DNA of 64,000 nt. It comes from Homalodisca vitripennis (lineage: Eukaryota > Arthropoda > Insecta > Hemiptera > Cicadellidae). Numbering within the stretch: the first letter of the stretch is position 1; each line of letters starts with the position of its first letter. The notes under the pieces were generated by a model. That model searched no databases, had not been told where the DNA came from, and saw nothing but the letters and a program-made list of their open reading frames with translations. Location: positions 197,854,001-197,918,000 of the forward strand of contig NC_060207.1 in assembly GCF_021130785.1 (NCBI RefSeq). The letters run 5' to 3'. The position numbers and the translations under genes are program-made. This document shows, piece by piece, positions 48,239-64,000 of the stretch.

Positions 48239-50339
48239 TCATTAGCATGTCGGTGACGCGAACCGAGGATTTTACTCTCTACCAAAACGCTCAACGCGCC
48301 TAAAGAAGTTTTCACTTCAAAAAAACTGGATAAACCGTGCAATAACATCTGCAGGACATACAATTCCACGTGATTCAAGGCTTTCTTTCAAACGCTTATT
48401 CAAAACCTCCCAAGTAGTTGGCTCATTTATCGTCCATATAATTTGTTATCACGAAGGCATTGTTTCAAATCCTTGGATATCTTCATCGTAATTACAATCA
48501 AAAGAAGACAAATTTTAATTTTAAGTACACGATATTATACCAACTCAATTTTCGATTTCTATCAACAACAATAAGATATTGCTTAAAAGTTTGCATGACT
48601 ATCAATGAAGTTTAGCTATAAATTGCAATAAAACCAAAGCAAAACAGCTCTTTAGTATTGTTACTTATTAAAAAAAACAATTGATTTAAATCATTTCAAG
48701 ATGGCAGCTGCCCAGATCTTTTAGAAGTATTATTCAGGCTTGCGACTAAACACCGTGAAAAATAAGAGTATGTAATCTAGTACGATCGAACCAACATAGT
48801 GTGCGTATGGTCATGAATATGAACACCATGAACATGATATACCTGCCAATCGAAAACTGATAATGAGTGTCAACGCACAGTACTATTAATATAAGAAATC
48901 GTGATATGATAACATACATATATTATGAAGTGGAAAGGTGAGGTAAACACTGAGGCATATGAATATAAATCTTGGCACGATGGCTTCAGAAAGTAGAGCA
49001 GCGTGAGTCAATTTGCATTGTATAAAAGCACAGCTTGGTTATTTATGAAATCGATAAAGGAAGTTCCAGCAACAGAAGAATCGGTTGTATACCGCGCTAT
49101 TTAGTATAGGGCTTTGACCCTATATTTGACATGAAAATATTATATTCTAAAGCCTCTCGCTATCCTACTATCAGTATACAGGAAAGTTTAAATTTCCTTA
49201 CAGCACAATAATAATCTACCAAATAAGGAGTATGCATTGCACATAGAAGAGATAAGTGCGGTGTCACAAATAGGTTAAGGTTCAGGGCTATATGACATTT
49301 TTTCCTGAACAAGAAGTTTAAATTTTTTAAGGAGAGGACAATTACCGTTTTAGCATTATTGTAACGTTCATCGTGTTGAATTTTTCAAGGCTTACACGTT
49401 TTATTACACAACAATAATGGTAAAAGAATAATTTAACAATATACCCTGGACAATATACTCCTGACTTTTCCACATAGCAATTTAATTTTACCTTGAACCC
49501 TTTTTTAAACATCAGTTCACCAACAGTTTTAAAATTAATGACTTCACCTAGTTGCATATTATTAATTAAGGAAAGTTGATTCACCAGAAGGGTGTAACAC
49601 TATTAAACAACCCACTTCTATGTTGTTTATAATTAAGGAAAGGTAAGAATAATGTATATTTATAATTATTCATGAAATATGTACACAAAATTAAATACGG
49701 ACAAAGTTGATAGATATTTGCCCATGGGTGAGACGAGGACTTGTAGTATACGCTGGATTAATATGACTTACACAAGTACATGTTTAATTCAGCTACGTAA
49801 AAGGTATGAAAGGGATCGTTTATTACGATTGCTTCATATTAACAAATTAGTTGTTCACCATCCCAAATGTTGCGTATAAAACGTCTTATTGGATACAAAG
49901 TTTTTAATACATAGGTAATTTATTCTCGAAATCTGCTGACTTGTAGACAGATGGAAAACCATACAGAAAAAAAATTGTACACCTTTCGATAGGCAGAAGA
50001 AAAGATTTTATGACATTCTGCTGAGTTATAACGCACTGCATAGTTACGAGCTTAGGCATGCAATTATTAAACTTATTCTTGTATATCTAAACACTGACAA
50101 ATCAAATGTTTTCTTCATTTCGTTAGGTTTCATAATAAGGTTCAAATAATAATAGTTTCGGTGAGTTAGAAAAGGTACTACAATGCAAGTGTGGCCTAAC
50201 ATCGAATATTTTACAAACTTTATAACATTGACTTATTTGGTATATCTTTATATACTCTATCAAAATATATCACGTGTTAGAATGTCATATGAATGATTTT
50301 TATTTGTTACACATGTATTTATTTTTCTATCTTCTCGTT

Positions 50340-50580
50340 ACCTTTGTGGTTATGAATTAGACCAATGAAAAAATATTTGTTAATAGGTGTAAAACCTCAT
50401 TACGTAACTCAGTGTTTCTTGTACGTAAATGAAACTTCATGCAAACTTTCAGTACTATTAGCCTAGACTTTTATATATATCGTGTGGACGGACAGAAATT
50501 AAATTTTAAAGCCCCTCGACTATCACTTACTAACTATCAGCCATGTACAAAACGCTATGATGTATGCTATGCGTTATAAT
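50340..50580 (+). repeat. dispersed repeat family C, copy 7
   Basis: Contains AAATGAAACTTCATGCAAAC, TATATCGTGTGGACGGACAG and AGCCCCTCGACTATCA in the family order. Confidence 0.5.
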
Positions 50581-51540
50581 AAAGTGTTCTAAATTAGATT
50601 AATTTAGTAGAACAACACATTTTTACCTTCAAGATATCCTGTCACAATATAACATACGTAGTTTTTAATGTAATATAATATAGTTTTGTGTATAAGAAAC
50701 ACTATTTTAATGGCTATAATTGTAAAAGTCAATATTAATTAGCCTAACAGTTGTCTTAAAACGAAGAGCGCTGCTCCCATTATAATTAAATAATAACAAG
50801 ACTCTTTCCGTTTTAATTTCTGAAATCTTCAGGTAAAGTTAGAGCAAAATTGATGTGATAGAAGATTTATTATCTATATTGACAGAAATCATTCACAGTT
50901 TTTGTTAATTTTACCAAGATTATTTGTGATACTAATAAAGTAAAGATATTCTGGTATCCAATCATACAGTGACGTAAAATCTGGCAGTAATTCGGCATTA
51001 GAGATCGTTAAGAAGCCGTAGTGAAACAAACGCTCTGACAGCTATTCCATGCAGCGTGTGTACCAGGGAGCTCTTACAGCCTGCAGCGTGGTTTTTAATG
51101 AGTTCGCATTTGCTGAGTGCGGAAGTGTAATTGCTCTCGGAACTGCTGTAGTGTTTTTATCGTTGACAGACATCCAGTGAAACTGCCAACGAGCGTAGGT
51201 TCACGAGCTCAGACTCCTACACGGTGGTTAGTAACCCTTTATTTGTATTCGATAATAAGCCTACAGATTGTGTGTGCTACCGATCATTTCATTATAACTC
51301 TATTTCTTTCCTAGCATGTTAAACTAGTGGCCTCGTCGCTCACAATATCAGTAACAAGCTACTCGTTTATTGGTACAAATGTGCCTCGATAATACTCACT
51401 TCATTTTAACGTCCCGCATGCGTTACCCAACCTGACTGTGGTGACGTAATCTAACAAATTATATATTTTAATAGTGTTAATCTGGTGTATTCACTTAATG
51501 TATATTTAAACCTATCCGAATAAGGCTAAATTTTATTTAC

Positions 51541-51551
51541 ATATATATACA

Positions 51552-51592
<41 letters not shown>
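51541..51592. repeat. (TA)n microsatellite next to tRNA-derived repeats
   Basis: AT repeat with one ACACGC interruption, directly joined to SINE-like copy a. Confidence 0.95.
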
Positions 51593-51597
<5 letters not shown>

Positions 51598-51844
51598 GTA
51601 TAAATGGCAATAGCTGAATTTAATTTCAATCAACATTGAATCACAAAAAGTACTTGCTCCGCCGGGACTCGAACCCGGATCTCTCACTCGCCAGATGAAT
51701 GTGATTACACAACAGAGCCCTTACTTTGTACAATTCAATTATTTGGTATTTGGACGTATCTGTCACATGCGTTTTTAAATAACAAAACTAACATATCATT
51801 GGAAGACCAAATACCAATCAAACGACTTTTATTTACATTAATTA
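51593..51844 (-). repeat. tRNA-derived SINE-like repeat, copy a
   Basis: The minus strand carries a tRNA-like segment with a perfect Pol III B box (GGTTCGAGTCC at 51675-51665), a GAGCA-type acceptor end and an anticodon-arm-like stem CATTC/GAGTG. The A box is degraded. The 252-bp unit is repeated directly next to it (copy b). On the sense strand its 3' end abuts the (TA)n run at 51541-51592. Confidence 0.75.
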
Positions 51845-52070
51845 AATTTGTATAAGTGGCTATAGCCGAATTTAATTTCAATAAACAATGAATCACACAA
51901 ATTACTTGCTACCCCTGGATTCGAACTAGGTTCTCTCACTTGCCGTATGAATGTGCTACCATTACACCACAGAGCACTTAGTTTTACGATTCAATTATTT
52001 TGTATTTGGCCGTATCTCTCAAATATGCTTTTTTTAAATAACCAAACTAACATATGATCGGAATATAAAA
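51845..52070 (-). repeat. tRNA-derived SINE-like repeat, copy b (tandem with copy a)
   Basis: Same unit as copy a. Here the A box TGGTGTAATGG (51969-51959) is intact and the B box is AGTTCGAATCC (51927-51917). A tRNA-like body is followed by the common tail TTCATTG, GAAATTAAATTCGGCTATAG and CACTTATACAAATTT. Head-to-tail arrangement with copy a. Confidence 0.75.
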
Positions 52071-52539
52071 TAAATAACATAAGAATTATATATATTACTT
52101 ACGAATAAGTCGTTGGTTTTAAGATTAGCCAAAATATTATTCGTAATCTGGTAATAGTTCTATTCTCTGCCGTTTCCTTGCAATATCTACAAAGATATTT
52201 AGTAGCAAGTAGGTGGTAGAACCGGTATTACAGTATTGGGCTACGTGTGGTGACCGGGACAGCCCTCTGGGGACCGCAGGCAGATTAATATCCCTTGTAA
52301 ATCTCCTGAAGCGTTCTTAGTTCTTTCTTTCTCAGGACCAAACTCACGAGTTCCATATATCTGGGAATAAATACATCTCATTCTGTCTCCAGCCTTGATT
52401 TAATCGTATTATACTGGCAGGTACTGTAGAAAAGTAATAATATTAAATTGTATACATTTAATGTTCGTACATTGTTGATAATATTATATTACTATACAAT
52501 AAATATACATATTATTCACGTATAATATATTTACAAAAA

Positions 52540-52700
52540 TAACTTGCTCCATATTGATTGTAACCTGGTTCTCCCAAATACTGGGTAAGTGTGCTACCAC
52601 TACACCACAGGTCCCTTACGTTTTATTTTCAATTATTTTCTACGTGGCCGTTTCTGTCGTACATGTGTTTAAATACATAATCAGGCTATTGCTGTTGATA
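52540..52700 (-). repeat. tRNA-derived SINE-like repeat, copy c (diverged)
   Basis: A degenerate member of the same family with A box TGGTGTAGTGG and a damaged B box (AGGTTACAATC). Its upstream portion (ACGTGGCCGT, then TAAATACA) still aligns with copies a and b. Confidence 0.6.
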
Positions 52701-53917
52701 AAAATTTAATAAATTTAAAGAATCGTTTGTCAAATACAAAATTGATTCCAAAAATATATGTGTAACTGTTGGATTAAACCAGTATTAATTTCATTAATTC
52801 ATTAATCAAGCACTAAAGTTGTGCCAGTGTTTATATTGAAATATTGTCGTCTTTTCGTAGTATCTGCACATAATTGTAAGAATGTCAGTCTTTGCAGGAC
52901 TTAAATACTTTTCTCAAAAATTCTCCCTCCCCTATCCGTATTACAGGTCTCCATGATCAACCGATGCATGTGATCAAACGGCTCAAGCACCGTGAAAGAG
53001 ACATATATACTACCAACCACGCTAAACGTAAACAAGATAAACCTCGTCGACTGTAATTTATTTTATATATATAATTTAAACAACCGTTCTATATCCATAT
53101 ATTTTGAAACCCTTTTTGCATTGCAATGAGTGTTTAGAAGTTTAGTGATACCGTCATGCCTTCTATAAAAGTCAATAATGAGCGATGTACGGTTAGATTA
53201 ACCAACAACAAGTTGTGATAAGTTTGATAGTAGAAGTTGTGATAACAAGGACGAGACATCGTTGCAAGCTTGTGTTGTGACTAATAAACAGTTTTTTATC
53301 CACGTAGAGCGAAGATATATCGTTTAGTTTTTTCATGAGCATAGAAGAATATTTTCTTGCAATATCACTAGTATTAAAATAATTAATTGAGAACTTAAAT
53401 TATTAATATAGCCAAATACTGTGACTTCCAACGATATACTCTTACTATAACAACACTGAACGCGGTTTCTTCCTTTCTGACCGGTTTATATACGAGTATT
53501 CAGGGCTTTTTTGCCATCGACTTTAATAACATATTTTTCTACAAAGAATATTTCCGATTTTATGACATCTTCACGTTGTCCTCATTACATATTTATCACA
53601 ACTATTTTCTTGTCTTCCAGTACCCACCTATTTCCACAATAAAACATAATTTCAAGAAAAAAATCTAATATTAGAAAGAAAAATTCTGATTGTTTTGCTT
53701 TATAAAGTCACTATCACACACCGTTTCAAAATATGAAACACTATGACAAGGCACGTCTTTGGCATCTGATCTGAGGGACTTATTTTAGTGTTGACGAGGT
53801 TGTCCCCATCACTGTAAAAATTTTTGACAGAAACATTTAGGTTAATTAAAAACAAAAATTATCAATTAACTTACATTTGTTGATGATTAATCATTGTAAA
53901 CATAGCTGTCATTATTT

Positions 53918-54130
53918 TAAATCGACTTCAAAAAGAAGGCGGTTATACAATTCGTACTTTTATATTATATTTTTATGTATTTGTATCGTTTTTGTTTTAA
54001 ACCTACTAACAAGTTTGGATGAAACATTTTTAAGCGAAATGGAGCTGCCTCAGATTGTTCTAATGTATTTTTTTTATTGATGGGACTAGTATCTGATCAG
54101 GAGATCACTTTGGAAGTTTTAGAAAGAAAT
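53918..54130 (+). repeat. probable interspersed repeat ('aaatcgacttcaaaaagaaggcgg' type)
   Basis: Starts AAATCGACTTCAAAAAGAAG and continues GCGGTTATACAATTCG, then a T-rich part, then GATGAAAC, AATGGAGCTGCCTCAGATTG. The order resembles a repeat I associate with many insect genomes, but only one copy is in this window. A 67-codon ORF overlapping it is not supported. Confidence 0.35.
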
Positions 54131-57100
54131 CACCATATGGAGAAGCCAGAACAAGTAATTGGAAAGATGCGGTTTTCTTACAATTACTACGACTTGTTTC
54201 ATAATTGCTAGGTAACATCAATTGTCGTGTTTGGTGTCAGAATGAAGTCCCCGTAGGACGCAGTATATAAGAACCATCGTGAAGTAACGGGGAAAAATTT
54301 ATATAACATTTGTTTCAATTTAATGGGCATCACTATACCGTAATAATAGCATCACTAACTTTTTTAGCTTTTGTCACAATATAACTTATTTTTTCAGCCT
54401 TAGATCTTGGAGATAATATTTTATGTCTTACCTCCACATATTAATATAATACGCCAATTACGAATATTAAACGCCACATTTCGTCTAGCCCAAGCTTGTT
54501 ATTGAATATAATTAATTATATTTTTAATAAAATGGCCTTTGTAATAAAGGCACATTTTTGTCACATATATTTGTAAGGTGCAGTAAAACATTCCTTTATT
54601 AGAACATTAGTTTTGAGTTATATACATACTTATAAAATTTTTTATATCCCATAAAACTTTCTCCAAACGGATATTAAAAATTTGAATAGTAAATATTTGA
54701 TCTCACCTACTGGAATAGAACCAAATTAGAACAACAAAGCTAAGACGAATTAAAAACAGATCACGTACTTTTGTTTCCATTATATCATATTTAAAAATTG
54801 TTGCCATACACTGAAATAGACTCATTTACTAAATGTATTTGAAATCAAAACTGGCAAGAATATATTCAATATAACTTGAAAAAATTGGTTTTGCAGTTAA
54901 TATAAGTTATGTATTTGGGAAAAGGTCTTCGTAAGGCGGAGTGTCGAAAGAATTTCTCTCAATTATTTTAAAGTAGACGAATAATTTTGAAACTTTAAAT
55001 CTTAATATTGCTACATCTTAGACCATCCAAATGATATATATTACTATATTAAAATATATTTTAGGAGCTGTATTTATCGCTGGTTACAATTGGAAGAAAA
55101 CCTAATAACATGTTATCTATTTAGTATTAAAATAAAATATCAAAAAATACGATGTACTTCTAAATCTAAAAGTGATGCTTTTTCAACTAAAATCAAACTC
55201 TGAATATACAATAAAAAGCTATTTTCTTTAATTTTTTTTATTGTAAAGCATATTTAAAAAAATCAGAATTACATCATTTATTATCACAAGCTCCATAATG
55301 TTATGGGACACACTGAAAGCTTTGTCCGTGAAATACGAGAGATAAACGCCTACAGGCAGAACTTTAAAGCACGTGTTAAACGGTTAAAATCCACTTCACA
55401 CACGGCATTCACAAAGTTTGTTTATCAAAGGGGCGCCTTTTTCTCACTTTCCATTTCCCTGCTACGCGACGTATGGGTGTTTTAATGAATCCTCATTAGA
55501 TTCTTTGCATTTACCTGTAATAAAGTATATTATTATGGTATGTTCAAAGTACAGAATTTTTATTGTAGTTTTTATTAGAAGAAATTTGTGTATACTATCA
55601 ACAATAGTAAGCATACGAACTTAGCAGTTTCCATATCTATTTCAATCTGTACTTACTAATAAAACTGCTTTAAAATCACAGTACACGTTACAAATATTTG
55701 GTTTGTATTCATTTTAAAATTGGTAGGGTTTTCTGATTAATATTATAAGGTGTGAATTCCCTTTTTAACCAAAACATTGTAGTGGTTGCAACATGTGAGG
55801 CTTTTGGAAACCCTCTTTGTTGTGACACTTTCATTGTTTTTGTGTGTTATCGATACTAATTTTTTTTCTATGTGTTGAAATATATCTATATATTTTTTAT
55901 TCACTAAGTATAGAAATTATGGATATCTTATTCCACTTTTAAACCCCTTATAACTTCTGCTTCCAAATGGGATCTGTGGAGACTTTGGACTGCATGCTCC
56001 TGAGACCCCAAGGTAGGGTTACTTCGACAAAGAGTGGTGTACACTATCTCGGCCATTCTACTTTGATAAAATGAGGTATCTTTTTTACCTACTAGGCAAA
56101 GCGAGTAGTAAAAAATATCTCTTGCTTAACCTTTAACCCTAAGAAAATCCTTACTCCCTTCGAGAATCATCCTTTGGAGTTTACTATCGATCAAGTTTAC
56201 TAAAATCTTTACCTCACATTAGGAGTGCACGTATCTTTACAATGATATGTATTTGGTGCATACAACTCCCTCTTATTTAAAATACAAACCGGCCTGTTAT
56301 TCAAAGTGAAATAACAAATTAAGTTCAGTATAAATAATTATGCTTAGTTCAGGAAATGCATTATATGATGACCGAGTGTTTTAATATGACATAAATAATT
56401 TACAACTGATGATTTTTCAAAAAATATTATCAACATGAGTTAAAAAAGCACTACTTTAACGGCAGTTTTGCTTTTTGTTTTTTTTTTCTGAATATTTTAT
56501 ATATTTTAAACATTATTTTAAGTTATTATTTGAACCAATTACTGTACTTCACTAAAAGTACGGAAACTATACCAATATATGACCTACCTGGAATGGTTGC
56601 TACGTGCCGGTCAGCTAAATAAACATAGATTGGCATATCAACATTATGGTGTGGTATGTGAAGCGATTACACCTTAAACGTTTCAATCCAAGAACAAATC
56701 TCATTTAAATACTTCAAATCTTTACAAATTTACATCATAAAGAATGTTTCTAAGAATACTTTAATTTATACAAATCTTTCTACAACCCTTCTCAGTACAA
56801 ACCATGATCAACATTACTTTTGATATCCTCAAAATTTATTATATTATAAATTATAATTCTTAGGTATAAAACAATCTTAAGCTAACATGAAGCTCAACTG
56901 CTAAATACGCTGAGGTATTGGATTATTTATAACTACATTGTTAAACAAGAATGATTGTTAGTTAATTGTCCTCTCTTTATGTTTCAAAATAGTTCCTAAC
57001 CAATTTTATTTACCCCTTGAGTATAGCCCATTCATATACGAGAACAGCCCATTGATATACATTAACTTTAACATCTAAATACAAATAAATGTCGGTCCAC

Positions 57101-57399
57101 AACACCCAGATAGCTCTAATAAGTTTATATTATAAGTTGGCAACTCTGTACTTTATTATTACTGGACTATTTCTTAGTCAGCTGTAGCAACTGGTTTTAT
57201 GAGACTCCCGCTGAGACATTGTGGCTCAGGTGTTGATTCTTGACAGAAGAAGTGTATATAAGAATCAAATAAAAAAAAAATAATCCGTGCCCATTTGATA
57301 TAAAGGCGAAATTTGATCGCAGTTTATACATATCCCATTTGAACTTTTAGATTGACTGATGGGGAATAAGGCCTTGCTAACTAACAGCTTCCTACAGCT

Positions 57400-57450
57400 A
57401 TATATATATATACATATATAAAATTTATTTATATATATATATATATATTT
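57400..57450. repeat. (TA)n microsatellite next to tRNA-derived copy d
   Basis: Two AT runs around TATAAAATTTATTTATA, directly to the left of copy d. Confidence 0.93.
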
Positions 57451-57454
57451 ATAA

Positions 57455-57640
57455 AACTTGAATAAGGCTATTGCTTTTTATCCAAAATGTATTTAATTTT
57501 AACACAAGTCATTTGACAGGTATTTGGTCTTCTGAGCATATGTTAGTTTAGTTATTTAAACGCATATGTAACAGATACGGCCAAATACAATATAATTTAA
57601 TCGTACAAAGTAAGGGCTCTGTGGTGTAATGGTAAAACAT
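57455..57640 (+). repeat. tRNA-derived SINE-like repeat, copy d (truncated)
   Basis: Plus-strand copy with the upstream block GGTATTTGGTCTTC, then GATACGGCCAAATAC, then GGGCTCTGTGGTGTAATGGT (A box 57622-57632). It breaks off before the B box. The part to its left matches the tail of a preceding unit, so this too came from a tandem arrangement. It follows the (TA)n run at 57400-57450. Confidence 0.65.
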
Positions 57641-59729
57641 GTAAAAAAACAATTAAATAATGTTATACCCAAAATGCAGTGAATGTCAAATGTGGACCTT
57701 AATACATCAAAACAGAATTACATCTGAGCTGTGTGCCCAATTGGGAAAAGTTTATTTTTCTACTACAAGAGTAAAAAATTAAATAAAATAAATTATTTTT
57801 TTAAAGTTTCTGTGTGTTTAAGTACATATCAATACAAAAGTAGATAGTAGAAGTAGAAGTTTTAGAAATTTAAAAAAATCGTTCTTGATTATGTAAGGCT
57901 GACTCCCAATATTTGAAATTCGTGTTTTAAGTACTCTGCATAGGCATATGTTTATCGTTTCCAGGCTCATTAGTGTTTTCATATCTATATAATATGTGTT
58001 ATAAATCATACTTTAAACATAAATATTTTGTGCTACTATTGATACTTCACCTTGTCAAGAGGTAACCAGTGCGGTGCCAGTGGAAACATTTGTTGGCGTA
58101 ATATAAATCTAGTATATAAATTATAAAAGTAATAGAAGTTTTTTATATTTCGTAACTCGTTTTTCATATTCTTTCCCCATGATACAAATAAGAGAAGTTT
58201 TAAAAACTTCCTCAAATTGACGGTTTACAAAGGTAAATTTCTCATTCACTTTGACCATTACGGTCACTTATTATCAACATTACAGCATTAATTTCCTATA
58301 CGGTCTATAAAATTTATCCATGACTGTGTTTTACATAGTTTTATAATTTTATTTTTATTATGAATCAAAAAAGTAATGGAAATAACAAAATATAAAAAAT
58401 AATAAAAATAAAAATTAAATAAATATTTTGAATTGCTACCTTTCATGGTACAAATACTCTCCAGTGTAACTTTAAACAACTGCGAACTATCTTATTTGGA
58501 TATAAAATAAAATAATTAAGTTACGGGACCAAAATATTCAACAGCGTTTATAAATGCTATATTAAAACAGATTTGCGTTTCTTGTAATAAATGTTTGAAT
58601 ATAACTGTGAAAAGATGGTAACAATAGATTATAAAACTCCACTAAAATTTAAAATCTGTCTTAATAACTTCATTATTTCATTTACTTTAAAACTAATTCA
58701 ACGTAATCGAGTCAGATAACATATACGTAGAATGAATCTTATTGTAGAAACTCAATATGTGTCTACGTGAATGAATAATCATTTCTCTGGAGAATCCGTT
58801 TCATTAACGATATACGCCCATGTGTGAGTAATATCTTGATACGCTTCAGTGGATTACACTGGAGTGTATTGTTACGTTAATGCTCAATTCCATTACACTG
58901 ATTTCAGATAATTTTTGTTAATTACGAGTTTTAACGCTTTGTAACAAATAATCACTTGAAATGTAAGTGTGTTCGTGTAATTTTATTGAGAATCACTAGT
59001 AACTAGTTTTTATATGTAAAAGAGATTTTATATGTAGGCGAACTAGACTCAATTTCTGAGCTCATAAGCTGATTAAAACAAACGGGTAGTCTAAATAGTT
59101 TGAACTGTAACAAATTAAAGTTAAATCCTTTAAGTCGACAAAAGCTTTGAGTTAGCCAGTTGCACAAAGGAGAGTCAGAACAAAAGACACCCTGGCCAAT
59201 ATATCCGACAACAGTTTGGTGGACTGAGAACCGCTTGTCCTACAGGAATTAGGCTGAGCTCGCCTCCAACCCTCATTAGGTTCCTAACGACCCTTTTATA
59301 GGCTACCCTTTTCAATCCGGATACACCAGGATTTCTACCTTCTAATCCACGCTTTATGGGTAAATGCTACTTCTTAATCTGTGTAGGTATGGTAATCATT
59401 TAAGTACCGGGATTATACAGGTTTTTTAACAAGAATTGTTTTACAATATATTTGTGTCGACCTAAATTTTAAATAGGATTGTTTGATTATGTAACAGATA
59501 AAGTTTTATATGTTTCAAAATTTATTAAAAAGTGAGTGTCCAAAATTTGTTTACAGAACTAACAAGGAGAATTACGCAGTGCCAATGTCGCTTAACCTTC
59601 TTCGCAGAGGTTGCTTCGAGATATCGTCTATATCTCCTTTTATTTAGATACATGTTTTACTATTTCGAATATGAAATTATTATGTGACTACACTCACTCT
59701 GCTTACATAGAAATTTATTCATGAATTTT

Positions 59730-59950
59730 CTCGTTACTATAATGGTTACGCTAAAAAACCAATGTAAAATGTTCGTTAACGATCAGCAAAATACCGTGGA
59801 CTGATATGACCTTCATGGTACTCACTTATGTAAATAAATAAAAAAAGCTTCATGCAAACTTTCGTCTCGAGATATCGTGCGTACGTACAGGCAGACAAAA
59901 ATGTTGATTTTACAACACCTCGGGTCTAGAGTAAAACTCAATTTGGTTTA
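59730..59950 (+). repeat. dispersed repeat family C, copy 8
   Basis: Contains AGCTTCATGCAAACTTTCGT, CTCGAGATATCGTGCGTACG and AGGCAGACA, then ACACCTCGGGTCTAGAG. It ends just before the probable 3' end of elongase gene 2. Confidence 0.55.
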
Positions 59951-59978
59951 AATGGTACAAATTAAAGTAAAACAGGGT

Positions 59979-59984
59979 TTTATT
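59979..59984 (-). promoter_or_regulatory. candidate polyadenylation signal for ELOVL gene 2
   Basis: AATAAA on the minus strand, about 62 nt past the TAG of gene 2. Its closeness to the stop makes it a good candidate for a short 3' UTR. Confidence 0.5.
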
Positions 59985-60045
59985 AACAATACAATATACA
60001 AGACGAATATAAATGTGTTGGACACAATGGAAATTTTCCAACGAT

Positions 60046-63511
<3,466 letters not shown>

Positions 63512-64000
63512 CTAGGATAAAACATATTAACATAATATAGTCTTTTCCAGATATTTTACTGTACTGTTTCGATACCCAAGGAGAAATAAACATTGTAATG
63601 TAAATAATCTGTATTGACATTCATTTAGTTTAGCTTAGTAGACAAATATTATTATAGATATGAAACATAAGAGTGAGTATAAGAGTTCACAATCTATTCA
63701 ATAAAATTGATAAATGTCAACACTAACTTTACAGGTGTGAAGGGATTGTAATGAGTGAACTTAGTAAACAACACAATATATTAATAGTGGCTCAATGTTA
63801 GCGAAGTGTATAATAAGTCAGGGTGAAATCTTGGTAATGCATTAAGTTTTAAAATTTAAAAGTATTATACTTTGCTCAGCTATCACTTAGGTTTCTGAAA
63901 AAAATCTTTTCCTATCAGTCTATCTGTTTGTTTATCTGCATGTTTTGTTTTTATTTCCCGCAGATTATCTTTAGAATGAATTGAGGTATTAACCATATCT

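Larger units (their letters stand above)
44043..59978. other. intergenic region between the two elongase genes
   Basis: About 16 kb with only repeats. G+C-richer patches without open frames lie at 51000-51330, 52170-52400, 55960-56060 and 59150-59400. The first resembles a promoter or first-exon composition on inspection, but no coding exon follows that I can recognise. Confidence 0.5.

Noticed and set aside
51000..51330. Promoter and first exon of another gene
   Set aside because: Only a G+C-richer composition supports it. No downstream coding exon or splice pattern could be recognised.
51656..51735. A genuine tRNA gene
   Set aside because: The B box is perfect, but the A box is damaged in copy a, and the segment is part of a repeated unit with long extra sequence. 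A tRNA-derived repeat fits better.

Overview
This is a strongly A+T-rich eukaryotic window, almost certainly from an insect nuclear genome. The evidence is short coding exons with GT-AG introns, dense microsatellites, tRNA-derived repeats, a decayed Tc1/mariner-type transposon and many diverged interspersed repeats. The repeat style looks hemipteran to me, but that is an impression and not a demonstrated assignment.

The only convincing host genes are two fatty-acid elongases (ELOVL / GNS1-SUR4 family), both on the minus strand and head-to-tail. The first is complete in its coding part: seven exons between 40855 and 26578 encode a 279-residue protein with all the family motifs. The second is cut by the right edge. 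Its last three coding exons (63511-63406, 61874-61738, 60225-60046) are visible, and its 5' exons lie beyond 64000. The shared exons have identical lengths (106, 137 and 180 nt) and intron phases in both genes, so the pair is a tandem duplication. Each product should act in the ER membrane as the condensing enzyme of very-long-chain fatty-acid elongation, which in insects supplies cuticular lipids, hydrocarbons and membrane lipids.

Layout. 1-19123 has no gene I can support, only interspersed repeat copies and microsatellites. 19124-20457 is a Tc1/mariner-superfamily element with ~34 bp inverted ends, TA target duplications and a transposase broken by two nonsense codons and two frameshifts. 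23145-23722 is a MITE-like element with 29-bp perfect terminal inverted repeats. 26578-40855 is elongase gene 1. Its introns carry a perfect 74-bp-arm inverted repeat, a three-copy ~240-bp tandem array, a retrotransposon 3'-end fragment and degenerate ~90-bp repeats. 41000-60045 is intergenic and holds a ~1 kb element with long imperfect inverted ends and a transposase N-terminal fragment, another retrotransposon 3'-end copy, and four copies of a tRNA-derived repeat. 60046-64000 is the 3' half of elongase gene 2, with a ~200-bp CA/TG microsatellite in its last intron.

I found no sign of a novel multi-gene system. The most interesting items are the elongase duplication, the hairpin plus tandem-array structure inside intron 4, and the unusual catalytic spacing of the broken transposase.
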